DNA of 57,377 nucleotides from Candidatus Methanomethylophilaceae archaeon (GTDB lineage Archaea > Thermoplasmatota > Thermoplasmata > Methanomassiliicoccales > Methanomethylophilaceae), in NCBI GenBank assembly GCA_944321505.1, contig CALULN010000019.1, positions 1 to 57,377 of the forward strand. The letters are read 5' to 3'. Shown piece by piece: positions 20,162 through 28,672 of this stretch (the first letter of the stretch is position 1; the number at the start of each line of letters is the position of its first letter). The notes under the pieces are model-generated. The model did not search any database. It worked only from the letters and a program-made list of their open reading frames with translations, and had not been told where the DNA came from. The translations under genes and the position numbers were made by a program.

Positions 20162-20396
20162 CTCTCTTCTCTCCCTTGAGGAAAACGCGTTTGCCGATCA
20201 GCGACCCGGCCCTTCCTCTGTCTGCCGGGACGACGGTCACGTAGGGTTCGTCGACGGGTCCGAAAATCCTCTTGACCGTTCCGACGCGGGCGTTGCCGCC
20301 GTCGTAAACGGCCGAGTTCACATCAGGGGCGGTGCATGCCCGGACGACCAGGTTGCCAGCGGCCGTCACGGTCTCCACCAATCCCAACAGCTCCAT
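20088..20396 (-). CDS. gar1: Gar1-like H/ACA snoRNP protein
   Basis: 102 residues. The core is a small beta barrel with [34 protein letters not shown] and IGKRVFL, the signature of archaeal Gar1, which helps the Cbf5 pseudouridylation complex release RNA. A ctttaaat box at about 20450-20458 precedes ATG 20396 by a leader of about 30 nt. The reading frame runs 74 bases into tfb; residues after [16 protein letters not shown] are basic and may be tail only. Confidence 0.8.
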   Translation of the reverse strand: MELLGLVETVTAAGNLVVRACTAPDVNSAVYDGGNARVGTVKRIFGPVDEPYVTVVPADRGRAGSLIGKRVFLKGEKRDGKGKRRDRGGPDMHQLRQQAPGP

Positions 20397-20592
20397 AAAT
20401 CTCCCCGTTCGGCGCCCAGGGCGCGACAGACGGTAGATGACAGACCCACTATTTAAAGCTATAGGAATATTATATATTGAATGACAAACCGTAGTATATA
20501 AATGGAGCTAGAGCCAGCATCCAGGGCCCATGCCCCCTCCCTCCGAGGTCTGCGGGCCATTGTTGATATGCATCCTCGGTCATGGGGCAGGC

Positions 20593-21579
20593 ATGATACT
20601 CGTCACCGGCGGTGCCGGATACATCGGCAGCCACTGCGCCCTGCGCCTCATGGAGAGCGGCGAGGACGTGATGGTCTTCGACAGCATGGAGCTGGGCACG
20701 CGCCACGCCCTGGACGTCCTCGCGAGGGAGTTCCCCGACAGGTTCAAGGGGTTCGTGCAAGGGGACCTGAAGGACCGCGGCAGCATCGCCTCCGTCTTCC
20801 GGGGCAGGGACATCGAGGCGGTGGTGCACTTCGCCGCCTACTCCCAGGTAGCCGAATCCATGCGCGACCCCCGCAGGTACTACGAGAACAACGTGGGCGG
20901 CACCATGAACCTCCTCGGCGCCATGGCCGACGCCGGGGTGGGGATGATCGTCTTCTCGTCCACCGCGGCCACATACGGCGAGCCGGAGTACACGCCGATA
21001 GACGAGGTCCATCCCCAGCATCCCATAAATCCCTACGGCGCCACCAAGCTGATGGCCGAGAGGATGATGTCCGATTACGGGAGGTACGGCATCCGCAGCG
21101 CCAGGCTGAGGTACTTCAACGTGGCCGGCGCGGACCCGGAGGGCAGGCTGGGGGAGTGCCACGACCCCGAGACCCACCTCATCCCCAACGTCCTCAAGAC
21201 CGCCGGAACCGGCAGGGAGTTCTCCATGTTCGGCACCGACTACGACACCAGGGACGGCACCTGCGTCAGGGATTACATCGACGTCAACGACCTTGCGGAG
21301 GCCCACCTCCTGGCACTCAGGTACCTGAGGGAGGGCGGTGCCTCAGACTGCTTCAACCTGGGCACCAACGGGGGCTCCACCGTGAGGGAGGTGTTCGGGG
21401 TGTGCCAGAAGGTGGTGGGGGAACCCATACCCGTGAGGGAGTGCCCCCGCAGGGAAGGCGACCCCGCCGTCCTGGTGGCGGACAACCGCAAGGCGAAGTC
21501 GGTGCTGGGCTGGTCCCCCCGCAGCACCCTGGAGGACTCCGTCAGTCGCGCGTGGGCGTGGGAGCGCTCGCGCAGGTAG
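20593..21579 (+). CDS. galE: UDP-glucose 4-epimerase
   Basis: 328 residues from ATG 20593. GGAGYIGSH binds [12 protein letters not shown] and YGATKLMAE give the Ser/Thr and Tyr-X3-Lys active site; the closing [15 protein letters not shown]-like end ([11 protein letters not shown]) is typical of GalE. It interconverts UDP-Glc and UDP-Gal for glycan synthesis. An in-frame ATG at 20530 sits close to where the agtatataaat box (20492-20502) would place transcription start, but it adds 21 unlikely residues. Confidence 0.9.
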   Translation: MILVTGGAGYIGSHCALRLMESGEDVMVFDSMELGTRHALDVLAREFPDRFKGFVQGDLKDRGSIASVFRGRDIEAVVHFAAYSQVAESMRDPRRYYENNVGGTMNLLGAMADAGVGMIVFSSTAATYGEPEYTPIDEVHPQHPINPYGATKLMAERMMSDYGRYGIRSARLRYFNVAGADPEGRLGECHDPETHLIPNVLKTAGTGREFSMFGTDYDTRDGTCVRDYIDVNDLAEAHLLALRYLREGGASDCFNLGTNGGSTVREVFGVCQKVVGEPIPVRECPRREGDPAVLVADNRKAKSVLGWSPRSTLEDSVSRAWAWERSRR

Positions 21580-21614
21580 TCGGGTTTATATCCGACCCCT
21601 TCATACATCAGCCG

Positions 21615-22088
21615 ATGGCTCAGGTGCTCATCATAATGGGAAGCAAGAGCGACCTCCCCGTGGCGGAGAAGGCCGCGGCGATCCTCAAGAGATTCGGCAT
21701 AGGTTACGAGGCTGCGGTGGCATCCGCCCACAGGACCCCCTCCAGGGTCGAGAGCCTGGTGAAGGGCAGCGGTGCGGACGTCTTCATCGCCATCGCAGGC
21801 ATGGCTGCCGCGCTCCCCGGCGTGGTGGCCTCGTTCACCGCCAAGCCCGTCATCGGCGTCCCGGTGAGCGGGAAGATGACCCTGGATGCCGTGCTTTCCA
21901 TCGTCCAGATGCCCCCGGGCATACCCGTCGCCGCAGTCGGTTTGGACAGAGGCGACAACGCCGCCATCCTCGCCGCGGAGATGATCTCCCTGGGCGATGC
22001 GCATGTGGCGGCCAAGCTCGCGGACTACAGGCGCGAGATGGCCGATAAGGTGGCAAAGGATTCCGAGGAGGTGTCCCTCAATGTTTGA
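21615..22088 (+). CDS. purE: 5-(carboxyamino)imidazole ribonucleotide mutase / AIR carboxylase
   Basis: 157 residues. [15 protein letters not shown] and [14 protein letters not shown]...PVIGVPVSG are the diagnostic PurE motifs. Length is near the bacterial class I enzyme. It makes CAIR in purine synthesis. ATG 21615 lies about 27 nt after tttatat (21587-21593), so it is probably leaderless. The last eight bases overlap the GMP synthetase gene, so purE and guaAb are coupled, linking early and late purine steps. Confidence 0.92.
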   Translation: MAQVLIIMGSKSDLPVAEKAAAILKRFGIGYEAAVASAHRTPSRVESLVKGSGADVFIAIAGMAAALPGVVASFTAKPVIGVPVSGKMTLDAVLSIVQMPPGIPVAAVGLDRGDNAAILAAEMISLGDAHVAAKLADYRREMADKVAKDSEEVSLNV

Positions 22089-23028
22089 TGCGGAGAAGTT
22101 CGTCAATGAGCAGGTCGGCAAGATAGCGGAGAGCGTCAAGGGCAAGGCGATCATCGCCTGCTCCGGAGGCGTGGACAGCATGGTCGCTGCGGTCCTCGCC
22201 AGCCGCGCCATAGGCGACAGGCTGCTGGCGGTCTACGTGGACAGCGGGTTCATGCGCAAGGGCGAGACCGGGGAGGTCCGCGGCATGTTCGAGTCCATGG
22301 GCCTGAACTTCAAGGTCGTGGACGCCCAGGACCTGTTCTTCGGCGCCCTGGAGGGCGTCACCGACCCCGAGCAGAAGAGGAAGATCATCGGCGAGAAGTT
22401 CATCAGGGTCTTCGAGGCGGAGGCCAAGGAGTTCGGTGCGGAATACCTCGTCCAGGGGACCATCGCCCCCGACTGGATCGAGTCCGGCGACGGCGTCAGG
22501 GACACCATCAAGTCCCACCACAACGTGGGCGGCCTGCCCAAGGACATGGGCATGACCCTCTGCGAGCCCCTGTGGGACCTCTACAAGGACGAGGTCAGGC
22601 AGGTGGCCAGGCTCCTGGGCGTGAAGGCGTCGGAGAGGCAGCCCTTCCCCGGCCCCGGACTGGCGGTCAGGTGCCTCGGAGAGGTCACCCGCGAGAACAT
22701 CGAGATCGTCCGCGAGGCATGCTTCATCGTGGAGGACGAGATCAGGAAGGCGGCCGAGGCCGGCAAGATGGACCTGCCCTGGCAGTACTTCGCCGCGCTG
22801 CTCCCCTCCAGGTCCGTCGGCGTCCAGGGAGACAGGCGCGCCTACGGAAGGACCGTCGTGATCCGCGCGGTCAGCTCCACCGACGCCATGACCGCCGAGT
22901 TCTCCAAGATCCCCATCGACATCCTGGACAAGATGTCCAGGAGGATCACCAACACCATGAAGTCGCAGGTGAACAGGGTGGTGTACGACATCACCAACAA
23001 GCCGCCGGCGACCATCGAATGGGAGTGA
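22081..23028 (+). CDS. guaAb: GMP synthetase, ATP pyrophosphatase subunit B
   Basis: 315 residues. The PP-loop CSGGVDS starts the ATP-PPase domain, then the GMPS C-terminal dimerisation domain has [15 protein letters not shown] and ends KPPATIEWE, as in bacterial GuaA. It adenylates XMP and amidates it with ammonia from the separate GuaAa subunit (23620-24195). Split GMPS is normal in archaea; here the two genes are separated by an Imm5-like gene. ATG 22081 overlaps purE. Confidence 0.95.
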   Translation: MFDAEKFVNEQVGKIAESVKGKAIIACSGGVDSMVAAVLASRAIGDRLLAVYVDSGFMRKGETGEVRGMFESMGLNFKVVDAQDLFFGALEGVTDPEQKRKIIGEKFIRVFEAEAKEFGAEYLVQGTIAPDWIESGDGVRDTIKSHHNVGGLPKDMGMTLCEPLWDLYKDEVRQVARLLGVKASERQPFPGPGLAVRCLGEVTRENIEIVREACFIVEDEIRKAAEAGKMDLPWQYFAALLPSRSVGVQGDRRAYGRTVVIRAVSSTDAMTAEFSKIPIDILDKMSRRITNTMKSQVNRVVYDITNKPPATIEWE

Positions 23029-23573
23029 GCCCGTCATCGGACTGGGCGGACGACGTCCGCGCCCGCCGCTCCAGGGGATGCGCCATACTGTTCACTCCGC
23101 AGTCGGCATGCCTGTCGGAGCTCTGCGCGCTCATAGGCGAGCAGAACCGCCGTACGCTGGCGCTATGGGCGTTGGATCTGGCTTCCGGGACCGCCGATGC
23201 GCTGGCGGAGAGGCATCCCGGCGACCGCCGTCCGCGGGATGCGGTCGACGCTTCTTCCGACTGGGCCTCCGGCAAAGCGAAGATGGATGTCGCCCGCAGA
23301 GCGATCCTGTCCTGCCACGCCATGGCGAGGGAGATGGATGCGGAGGATGCCGCACTGTGCCATGCGGTCGCTCAGGCATGCTCTGTGGTCCATACGCCGC
23401 GCCATGCCCTCGGGTACCCTGTGTACGAGCTGACAGCACGGGTGATCCGCTCAGGCTTCGAGGGTTTCGAGGACGATGTGGAGAGAAGGGTCTCCGAGTA
23501 CGCCGACAGGCTGGCGTACCGGACCTCCCGCGCCGACCAGCCCCGCCAGTGGGCAGGATTCATGCTGAGGTAG
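23019..23573 (+). CDS. Imm5-like putative immunity protein
   Basis: 184 residues from ATG 23019, overlapping the guaAb stop by ten bases. The middle reads [10 protein letters not shown], then W, then [15 protein letters not shown] and an [12 protein letters not shown] segment, matching the helical 'Imm-5' family of putative immunity proteins in polymorphic toxin systems (D-RP-aie...W, Ala/His-rich helices). No toxin gene is adjacent. Members also occur alone in gut microbes, where the role is unknown. The position between the two GMP synthetase subunits is odd. Confidence 0.6.
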   Translation: MGVSPSSDWADDVRARRSRGCAILFTPQSACLSELCALIGEQNRRTLALWALDLASGTADALAERHPGDRRPRDAVDASSDWASGKAKMDVARRAILSCHAMAREMDAEDAALCHAVAQACSVVHTPRHALGYPVYELTARVIRSGFEGFEDDVERRVSEYADRLAYRTSRADQPRQWAGFMLR

Positions 23574-23619
23574 CGTCGGCGGTGTCATATTATTATATGC
23601 GGACGCAGTGCGAGGGCGC

Positions 23620-24195
23620 ATGAAGGTGTATGTCGTCGACAACGGCGGGCAGTGGACCCACCGCGAGTGGCGCGTGCTCAGGAACCTGGATGTCGATGTC
23701 AAGATCGTGCCGAACACCACCCCGTTCGACGAGCTGCGGGACCTGGACGGGCTGATCCTCTCCGGAGGGTCCCCCAGCGTGGCTACCGACGCGGACGCCA
23801 TGGGCAACAACGGCGTATACCTCGACGAGGCGGATTATCCCATACTGGGGATCTGCGCCGGCATGCAGTTCATGTGCGAGCATTTCGGCGGGAAGCTCGG
23901 TCCGGCGGACGAGCCCGAGTACAGCACAGTGGACCTCCACATCGACGACCACGATGGCATCTTCAAGGGCATCCCGTCAGACATCATCGTCTGGGCGTCC
24001 CACAACGACGAGGTGAAGGTGCCTCCGTCCGGATTCAAGGTGACCGCATCCTCCCCCTCCTGCAAGGTGGAGGCGGTGAGGTGCCTGGACCGCCCCATAT
24101 TCGGGGTGCAGTTCCATCCCGAGGTGGAGAACACCCAGTTCGGGGAGGAGATGTTCAGGAACTTCCTCGACGTGGTCAGAGAGCACAGGGCCTGA
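23620..24195 (+). CDS. guaAa: GMP synthetase glutamine amidotransferase subunit A
   Basis: 191 residues from ATG 23620, about 26 nt after attattatat (23589-23598). Class I amidotransferase triad: Cys in LGICAGMQFM, His in FGVQFHPEVENT with the following Glu. Interface motifs YVVDNGGQWTHREWR and SGGSPS are present. It makes ammonia from glutamine for the subunit encoded at 22081-23028. It has its own promoter and a hairpin terminator. Confidence 0.95.
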   Translation: MKVYVVDNGGQWTHREWRVLRNLDVDVKIVPNTTPFDELRDLDGLILSGGSPSVATDADAMGNNGVYLDEADYPILGICAGMQFMCEHFGGKLGPADEPEYSTVDLHIDDHDGIFKGIPSDIIVWASHNDEVKVPPSGFKVTASSPSCKVEAVRCLDRPIFGVQFHPEVENTQFGEEMFRNFLDVVREHRA

Positions 24196-24210
24196 CTGCG
24201 ATGATTATCC

Positions 24211-24239
24211 GGATGCCCGTCAGGGCATCCGTGCTTTTT
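24211..24239 (+). terminator. Hairpin plus T-run after guaAa
   Basis: GGATGCCC-GTCA-GGGCATCC is a perfect 8-bp stem, followed by GTGCTTTTT. It lies 16 bp after the guaAa stop and before the end of the convergent UPF0147 gene. Confidence 0.65.
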
Positions 24240-24290
24240 CAGAAATCCGCAGAATAGTGGAAGATGTTGGATGACCGGCGTGATGCCGGT

Positions 24291-24560
24291 TCAGAGCTCT
24301 TTGAGCACGACTTCGAGCTCGGAGAGGATCTGCATTATGACGCTCCAGGACTCCATGGGGATGTTGGGGTCGTTGCAGAGGTCCTCCAGCACGCTGAGGG
24401 CGCTGGAGACGCGCAGGTCCATCGCCTTGGAGGTGTCCTGCAGGTGCGCTACAGCCTCGGACGCTCCCTTCCTGATGTTCCTGGGAACGCCGTTGTCCAC
24501 TGCGAGACGGCCCTCCAGTTCGTTCACGATCTGCTTAATCTTCGCGTCCGCTGCTGCCAT
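24291..24560 (-). CDS. UPF0147 family protein
   Basis: 89 residues, all-helical, with AVDNGVPRNIRKGASEAVAHL and LSVLEDLCNDPNIPMESWSVIMQIL, the pattern of the archaeal UPF0147 family, which is nearly always about 90 residues. Role unknown. It lies 11 nt after the stop of the small gene at 24572-24736 on the same strand. Confidence 0.85.
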   Translation of the reverse strand: MAAADAKIKQIVNELEGRLAVDNGVPRNIRKGASEAVAHLQDTSKAMDLRVSSALSVLEDLCNDPNIPMESWSVIMQILSELEVVLKEL

Positions 24561-24571
24561 TTCCTCTCACC

Positions 24572-24736
24572 TCACATCGAATCGAATTCATCTTGGACAT
24601 CCATGACGAACTGCTCGATGACGTCCTCGATGTTGGAGGATGTGTACTCCCTGACGCCGCCGAGGTCGCTCTGGATCCGCGCGATGAAATCGTTGTTCTC
24701 TTTGATAAGTACGATGTTGCAGAGTACTTCTTCCAT
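24572..24736 (-). CDS. Small conserved acidic protein upstream of UPF0147
   Basis: Encodes 54 residues from ATG 24736: an initial hydrophobic strand (EEVLCNIVLI), then KENNDFIARIQ and an acidic helix ending VQDEFDSM. The A/T-rich box (attattaaat, about 24781-24790) fits a short leader. It shares an operon with UPF0147. I do not recognise the family; the compact alpha/beta pattern and operon position support a real gene. Confidence 0.6.
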   Translation of the reverse strand: MEEVLCNIVLIKENNDFIARIQSDLGGVREYTSSNIEDVIEQFVMDVQDEFDSM

Positions 24737-24964
24737 GTGCTCACCCGGTCCGAAGACCGGCCAGAACATCAGAAACCACTATTTAATAATCTCGGGGAGG
24801 GCGCCCCTAGCGGGCCTGCGGGGTCGGCCGGAGGCGCAATCCTTAAATATATGAATACTACCGAAACCTTTATTTTAAAGGTCATGATTGACCGTCATCT
24901 TCATACGCTATTGCTTCAGCGGTAGCGAGGAAGGAGCCGGCATTCCGGCTGGGAAGGGATCTGG

Positions 24965-25186
24965 ATGAGCATCGAGCAGAGAGCTATGGAGACCCAGGAG
25001 GCGCTGGAGTCCAAGTTCGAGAACCTCGGGAAGGGCAAGTACGGCAGGATACTCAAGATGTGCCGCACCCCCACGCCCGAAGAGTACAGGAAGACCCTCG
25101 GCATCGTCGCAGCGGGTCTGCTGGTCCTCGGACTCGCGGGTTTCGTCATCTACTGGCTCATGAGCTACCTTCCCGGATACTTCTGA
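24965..25186 (+). CDS. secE: Protein translocase subunit SecE/Sec61-gamma
   Basis: 73 residues with an amphipathic N-terminal helix (KMCRTPTPEEYRKTLGIVA, the conserved RxxxPxxxEy pattern) and one C-terminal membrane segment (AAGLLVLGLAGFVIYWLM). It clamps the SecY channel. It starts the classical cluster secE-spt5-rpl11, with 9 bp to spt5. Upstream are cttaaatatatgaa (24842-24855) and a second ttattttaaa box; a leader of roughly 80-100 nt with a small GC hairpin follows. Confidence 0.9.
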   Translation: MSIEQRAMETQEALESKFENLGKGKYGRILKMCRTPTPEEYRKTLGIVAAGLLVLGLAGFVIYWLMSYLPGYF

Positions 25187-25195
25187 GGTGCATGG

Positions 25196-25996
25196 ATGAC
25201 AGTCGATTTCACTGGGGATGAAGGTCCGAAGGAGGTCCGCGCCGGAGCCGCCGTCAGGTGGCCGTTCAGGGTCAGCGGCGGCGACGAAGCGCGCTTCACG
25301 GTGGAGATCGCCACCGGTCCGGACGCCGATGACGCGCCCGAGTGGGCAGTCGCCATCTGCGATTCCGCCGGGGAGATCTGGAACAGCTACCTCCACACCA
25401 CCGAGTGCACCGCGGACCTGCCCGCGGCGGGAGCCAGGGAGTTCGTCCTGGAGGTCACCTGCCCCAAGGGCGCCAGGTACGGGGAGTTCGCCGAGGTCAC
25501 CGTCAGGGTCGCCGTCGGCAACGGGGTCGACTCGGTCGTCGTCAAGGCCGTCGCCGTCCAGTCCATCGTGGTGCTCAAGACCCAGATGGACCAGGAGCGC
25601 AGCGTGGCCGACAGCCTGGCCGCCAAAGCGGACCTGGGCGACAAGGACATCTACGCCATCCTCAGCCCCGCGAACCTCAGGGGATACATCTTCGTGGAGG
25701 GCATGAACACCGACCGCATGAGGGAGAAGACCCGCGACATCAGGAAGGCGAGGTCCTTCGTCGAGGGCGAGTCCTCCATAGACGAGATAGGGCACTACCT
25801 GCAGCCCTTGTCCCCGGTGGTCGGTCTCGCGGAGGACGACCTGGTGGAGCTGGTCAGCGGCCCGTTCAAGGGCGAGTGCGCCAAGGTCCAGCAGATCGAA
25901 GCCGGCAAGGAGGAGATCAAGGTGCTGCTGGTCGGCGCAATGGTCCCCATCCCCATCACAGTCAAAGCTGACAGCGTCAGGAAAAAGGAGAACTGA
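25196..25996 (+). CDS. spt5: Transcription elongation factor Spt5/NusG with a long N-terminal extension
   Basis: 266 residues against about 150 for the usual archaeal Spt5. The NGN domain starts near residue 118 (VAVQSIVVLKTQMDQERSVA) and the KOW domain covers about 206-262 (EDDLVELVSGPFKGECAKV). Residues 1-117 are an extra domain with alternating beta strands (VRWPFRVSGG, REFVLEVTCPKGARYGEF) that looks like an immunoglobulin-like sandwich. Spt5-Spt4 locks the polymerase clamp. The extension is continuous in frame and uses the same codon style. Confidence 0.9.
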   Translation: MTVDFTGDEGPKEVRAGAAVRWPFRVSGGDEARFTVEIATGPDADDAPEWAVAICDSAGEIWNSYLHTTECTADLPAAGAREFVLEVTCPKGARYGEFAEVTVRVAVGNGVDSVVVKAVAVQSIVVLKTQMDQERSVADSLAAKADLGDKDIYAILSPANLRGYIFVEGMNTDRMREKTRDIRKARSFVEGESSIDEIGHYLQPLSPVVGLAEDDLVELVSGPFKGECAKVQQIEAGKEEIKVLLVGAMVPIPITVKADSVRKKEN

Positions 25997-26001
25997 ACAC
26001 A

Positions 26002-26472
26002 ATGGTAGATACTGTCGAGGCATTGGTAGACGGAGGCAGGGCCTCCGCAGGGCCTCCCCTCGGACCCGCTCTCGGGCCGAAGGGTGTGAACATCGGTCAG
26101 ATCATCGCGGCCATCAACGACAAGACGAAAGCCTTCGCCGGAATGAAGGTCCCCGTGAAGATCCTGATCGCGGACGACAAGTCCTTCGAGATCAAGGTCG
26201 GCACGCCCCCCATCTCCGCTCTGATCAAGGGAGAGCTCGGCATCGCCTCCGGATCCTCCAACGCCCGCACCACCAAGGTCGGAAACCTCTCTCTCGAGCA
26301 GGCCAAGAAGCTTGCCGACATGAAGAAGGACGACCTCCTCGGAGCGGACATGAAGGCCCGTGTCCTCGAGGTCGCAGGCAACTGCGTGTCCGTCGGAGTC
26401 ACCATCGACGGCAAGAACCCCAAGGACTTCCAGAAGGACGTCAAGGCCGGCCTCTACGACGGCCAGTTCTGA
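26002..26472 (+). CDS. rpl11: Large ribosomal subunit protein L11 (uL11)
   Basis: 156 residues. ALVDGGRASAGPPLGPALGP KGVNIGQ is the conserved N-domain, which binds factors; the C-domain ending GNCVSVGVTIDGKNPKDFQK binds the GTPase-centre RNA. The gap to spt5 is five bases. In most archaea rpl1 follows directly; here two hairpins and a 2.2-kb insertion intervene. Confidence 0.96.
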   Translation: MVDTVEALVDGGRASAGPPLGPALGPKGVNIGQIIAAINDKTKAFAGMKVPVKILIADDKSFEIKVGTPPISALIKGELGIASGSSNARTTKVGNLSLEQAKKLADMKKDDLLGADMKARVLEVAGNCVSVGVTIDGKNPKDFQKDVKAGLYDGQF

Positions 26473-26479
26473 AACCCCC

Positions 26480-26525
26480 CGCGGGCCTTCAGCCCGCGAT
26501 GTTCTCCGGGGGCACCGCCCCCGGA
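26480..26525 (+). terminator. Two GC-rich hairpins after rpl11
   Basis: CGCGGGC-CTTCA-GCCCGCG (26480-26498) and TCCGGGGGC-ACC-GCCCCCGGA (26505-26525) are perfect stems of 7 and 9 bp just after the rpl11 stop. No T-run follows, so they may act as RNA 3'-end stabilisers or separators rather than simple terminators. Confidence 0.5.
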
Positions 26526-26546
26526 CACACCTTCGTTCGAAGGCAT

Positions 26547-27040
26547 CTATTTATACTCCGCAACGAATGGTATGTTTTGCGCGGTGCGGAAGGCGGCGCA
26601 GACCCTGATGTGTTCATGCACGGCTTCGAGGGCGAGGCTTGCCGGCTGTCCGGATCGCGTCGCAGGATCCCCATTCCCGACGGCTCCGCACGAAGCGGAG
26701 GGGAGGAGCGGGGATGGAAGCAGCTGTGACATCCTCGCGATGTGGCGCGCGGTGCCGGGTGACGGCCCCGCGGCGCAGCGGCCGGGACCTGGAATCGAAT
26801 AGAACCCCGTTATACGGGGGCGCCGCGGATGCGGCGACGGTCTACCTCGGTCGTCTTCGGGAGGGTGCGACGGCGCATCCTCGGCCGGTCGGGTCGTGAG
26901 ACACCCGGGCCCGTTGAAGGGCTCCCGGCGCGGAGGGGGGCAGGCGGCCATGCGCTCTCGCGGGCCGCGGTGCCTGAAGCCGCGATCACAGCTGCTTCAA
27001 ACAGTTTGGGATTTTGGTGTCGGCCAGCTCCTCGTTCTGC
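26547..27040 (+). ncRNA. Candidate structured RNA between rpl11 and the Fic gene
   Basis: About 500 bp without a convincing ORF but very GC-rich with many hairpins. CTCCGC-ACGAA-GCGGAG is nested within ATCCCC...GGGGAT near 26670-26720; CCCCG-TTATA-CGGGG and GCCGCGGATGCGGC lie near 26800-26840; more occur later. A box ctatttatac (26547-26556) would start transcription at about 26578, directly at GCGCGGTGCGG. The length fits SRP or RNase P RNA, but I cannot find the GGAAAGUC/ACAGAA boxes of RNase P or a convincing SRP54-binding loop. A 76-residue ORF from ATG 26572 exists but has protein-unlike composition. Confidence 0.4.
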
Positions 27041-27093
27041 TAACTTTGCATAACTTTGCATAACTTTGCATTCTCGTGTAAAGTGTAAAGTTA
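27041..27093. repeat. Direct repeat upstream of the Fic gene (left copy)
   Basis: Three tandem TAACTTTGCA units (27041-27070), then TTCTCGTGTAAAGTGTAAAGTTA. Bases 27052-27093 are identical to 28389-28430. Inside, AACTTT... and ...AAAGTT face each other, so it can also act as an operator-like inverted repeat at the promoter position of the Fic gene. Confidence 0.9.
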
Positions 27094-27125
27094 ATATTCC
27101 TGCTCTTTGTTTTTGTAATGTGAAG

Positions 27126-28400
27126 ATGCCAGAGCAGGCACCGGACCCGAAAGATCTCCTGTCAAGAGGCCGTGTGAATTGGTCTCACAAGACCATGGAG
27201 TTGGCTAAGGAGTACAACGGCAGGTATCTCCACTGGTCAGACCTGGAGTATAGGGATGTAGGTCCGGATTCCAGAGAGATCCTCTGGGCTCTTATGAAGA
27301 TTCTTAGGGAGGGAACCATTAGGGAGGTAGAACTTCGCGATCTGGTCATAAGGTACAATATCACCGACAACGCCCAGCGCATCCTTCATGATTTGGATAT
27401 GCGCATCTTGTCGGGACTCGTTCCTAGCAGTAAGCTGGATGATAATAGACGTCTTTTGCTTACAGTGAGCTCTGTCATGGAAGAGTCCATAGCATCAAGT
27501 CAGTTGGAGGGAGCATCAACCACTACTAAGGCTGCGAAGAAGATGCTCCGCGAGAACACGGCACCGAAAAACAAGTCCGATCTCATGATTATCAACAACT
27601 ACAATGCCATGCGGTTTATTAAGGAACATTCTGGTGATGAACTCTCCCCCGATTTGATAAGGGAGATTCACTCCATTATCTCACGCGGTACACTTGACGA
27701 TGTCAGGTACGAGGGGAGGTTCAGGGACAACAACTCTATTGCTGTGCGCGATACGTTCAGTGGTGAGACGTACCATGATCCGCCAGATTTCGGCAGGATT
27801 CCAGGTTTGGTACAGGCATTGTGTGGGTTCGCGAATGATGACAGCGTCTTTGTTCATCCCATTGTGAAGGGGATCGTGTTGCATTTTGGACTCGCCTACA
27901 TCCATCCGTTCATGGATGGCAACGGGCGCGTGTCGAGATCCCTGTTTTACTGGTACATGCTGCGCAGCGGATATGCGTCGATAGAATACCTATCCATATC
28001 GAAGGTTATGAAGAGTCATCGCAGCAGGTATGACAATGCCTACCTTCTGTCAGAGACTGATGGCAATGACATCACCTACTTCATCAACTTCAATCTGGAT
28101 GCGGTATCTGAGGCCACTGATGTGTTTTTGAAATATGTCAGGTGCAAGATGGAGGAGGATGCCAAGACGTTAGAGGATCCCCGTATGTCCGGCCTCAGCA
28201 TACGTCAGAGAGACGTTCTTTCCGATCTCATGAACAATACCGAACCCATCGACGTTTATGAGTTGGCAGCGAAGTACATGGTCCATCCAGCTAGTATGCG
28301 CAGGGACCTCCAGAAGCTCGACGAGCTCGGAATGGTGAGGTTGGTGCGCATCGGACACAGGAATGCGTACCTTTACAACGACCAAGCCAACTTTGCATAA
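27126..28400 (+). CDS. Fic domain protein with C-terminal winged helix
   Basis: 424 residues from ATG 27126 (GTG 27120 is also possible). The Fic motif HPFMDGNGRVSR (260-271) is complete, so AMP or another NMP transfer to proteins is expected. An inhibitory helix motif SSQLEGA (124-130, Glu128) lies N-terminal, as in class II self-inhibited Fic enzymes. The last 70 residues form a winged helix (VYELAAKYMVHPASMRRDLQ), a common Fic-HTH layout. Codons are more A/T-rich than in the flanking ribosomal genes, pointing to transfer. Its stop TAA lies inside the downstream 42-bp repeat. Confidence 0.9.
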   Translation: MPEQAPDPKDLLSRGRVNWSHKTMELAKEYNGRYLHWSDLEYRDVGPDSREILWALMKILREGTIREVELRDLVIRYNITDNAQRILHDLDMRILSGLVPSSKLDDNRRLLLTVSSVMEESIASSQLEGASTTTKAAKKMLRENTAPKNKSDLMIINNYNAMRFIKEHSGDELSPDLIREIHSIISRGTLDDVRYEGRFRDNNSIAVRDTFSGETYHDPPDFGRIPGLVQALCGFANDDSVFVHPIVKGIVLHFGLAYIHPFMDGNGRVSRSLFYWYMLRSGYASIEYLSISKVMKSHRSRYDNAYLLSETDGNDITYFINFNLDAVSEATDVFLKYVRCKMEEDAKTLEDPRMSGLSIRQRDVLSDLMNNTEPIDVYELAAKYMVHPASMRRDLQKLDELGMVRLVRIGHRNAYLYNDQANFA

Positions 28401-28430
28401 CTTTGCATTCTCGTGTAAAGTGTAAAGTTA
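28389..28430. repeat. Direct repeat downstream of the Fic gene (right copy)
   Basis: 42 bases identical to 27052-27093. It supplies the last codons (ANFA) and stop of the Fic gene. Exact identity over non-coding and coding context suggests a recent cassette insertion or recombination site. Confidence 0.9.
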
Positions 28431-28672
28431 TGCAGGATGACCCGTGTTCGTTGAACGGATTCTCCTCATGAAATGTCTCCATGCGGTGGCGGAGGTCATG
28501 AAGTAATGCGGATGGGTGAGACAGACGCACGTCCCCTGCTCCGGGCAGTCCGGTGCGATCGTCATTTCGCGCCTGTCAGCGAATCGGTTATCTTTAAATA
28601 CAGCCCCTGTATTCGAAGCATCCACTTGTAGGAGAGCCGCAAGGTTCGTTTGCACTACGAGGAGGAATAGAT
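28431..28672 (+). promoter_or_regulatory. Promoter and leader of rpl1-rplP0-rpl12
   Basis: 28431-28585 shows no gene. A box atctttaaatac (28588-28599) predicts transcription near 28622, giving a leader of about 50 nt with GAGGAGGAAT just before the TTG start. This promoter would free rpl1 from the upstream rpl11 unit. L1 binding in the leader is known in other archaea, but I cannot identify the site here. Confidence 0.55.

Noticed and set aside
20470-20593. A leader peptide or extended GalE start from ATG 20530
   Set aside because: The extra 21 residues do not look like GalE, whose Rossmann strand begins MILVTGG at 20593. Left only as an alternative start.
26572-26802. A 76-residue protein from ATG 26572
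   Set aside because: It lies over strong RNA stems, has a Cys/Arg/Gly-heavy composition, and shows no family.
26547-27040. Assignment as RNase P RNA or SRP RNA
   Set aside because: Length and position of the promoter fit, but I could not find the universal RNase P core boxes or the SRP54 loop by eye; left as candidate RNA.
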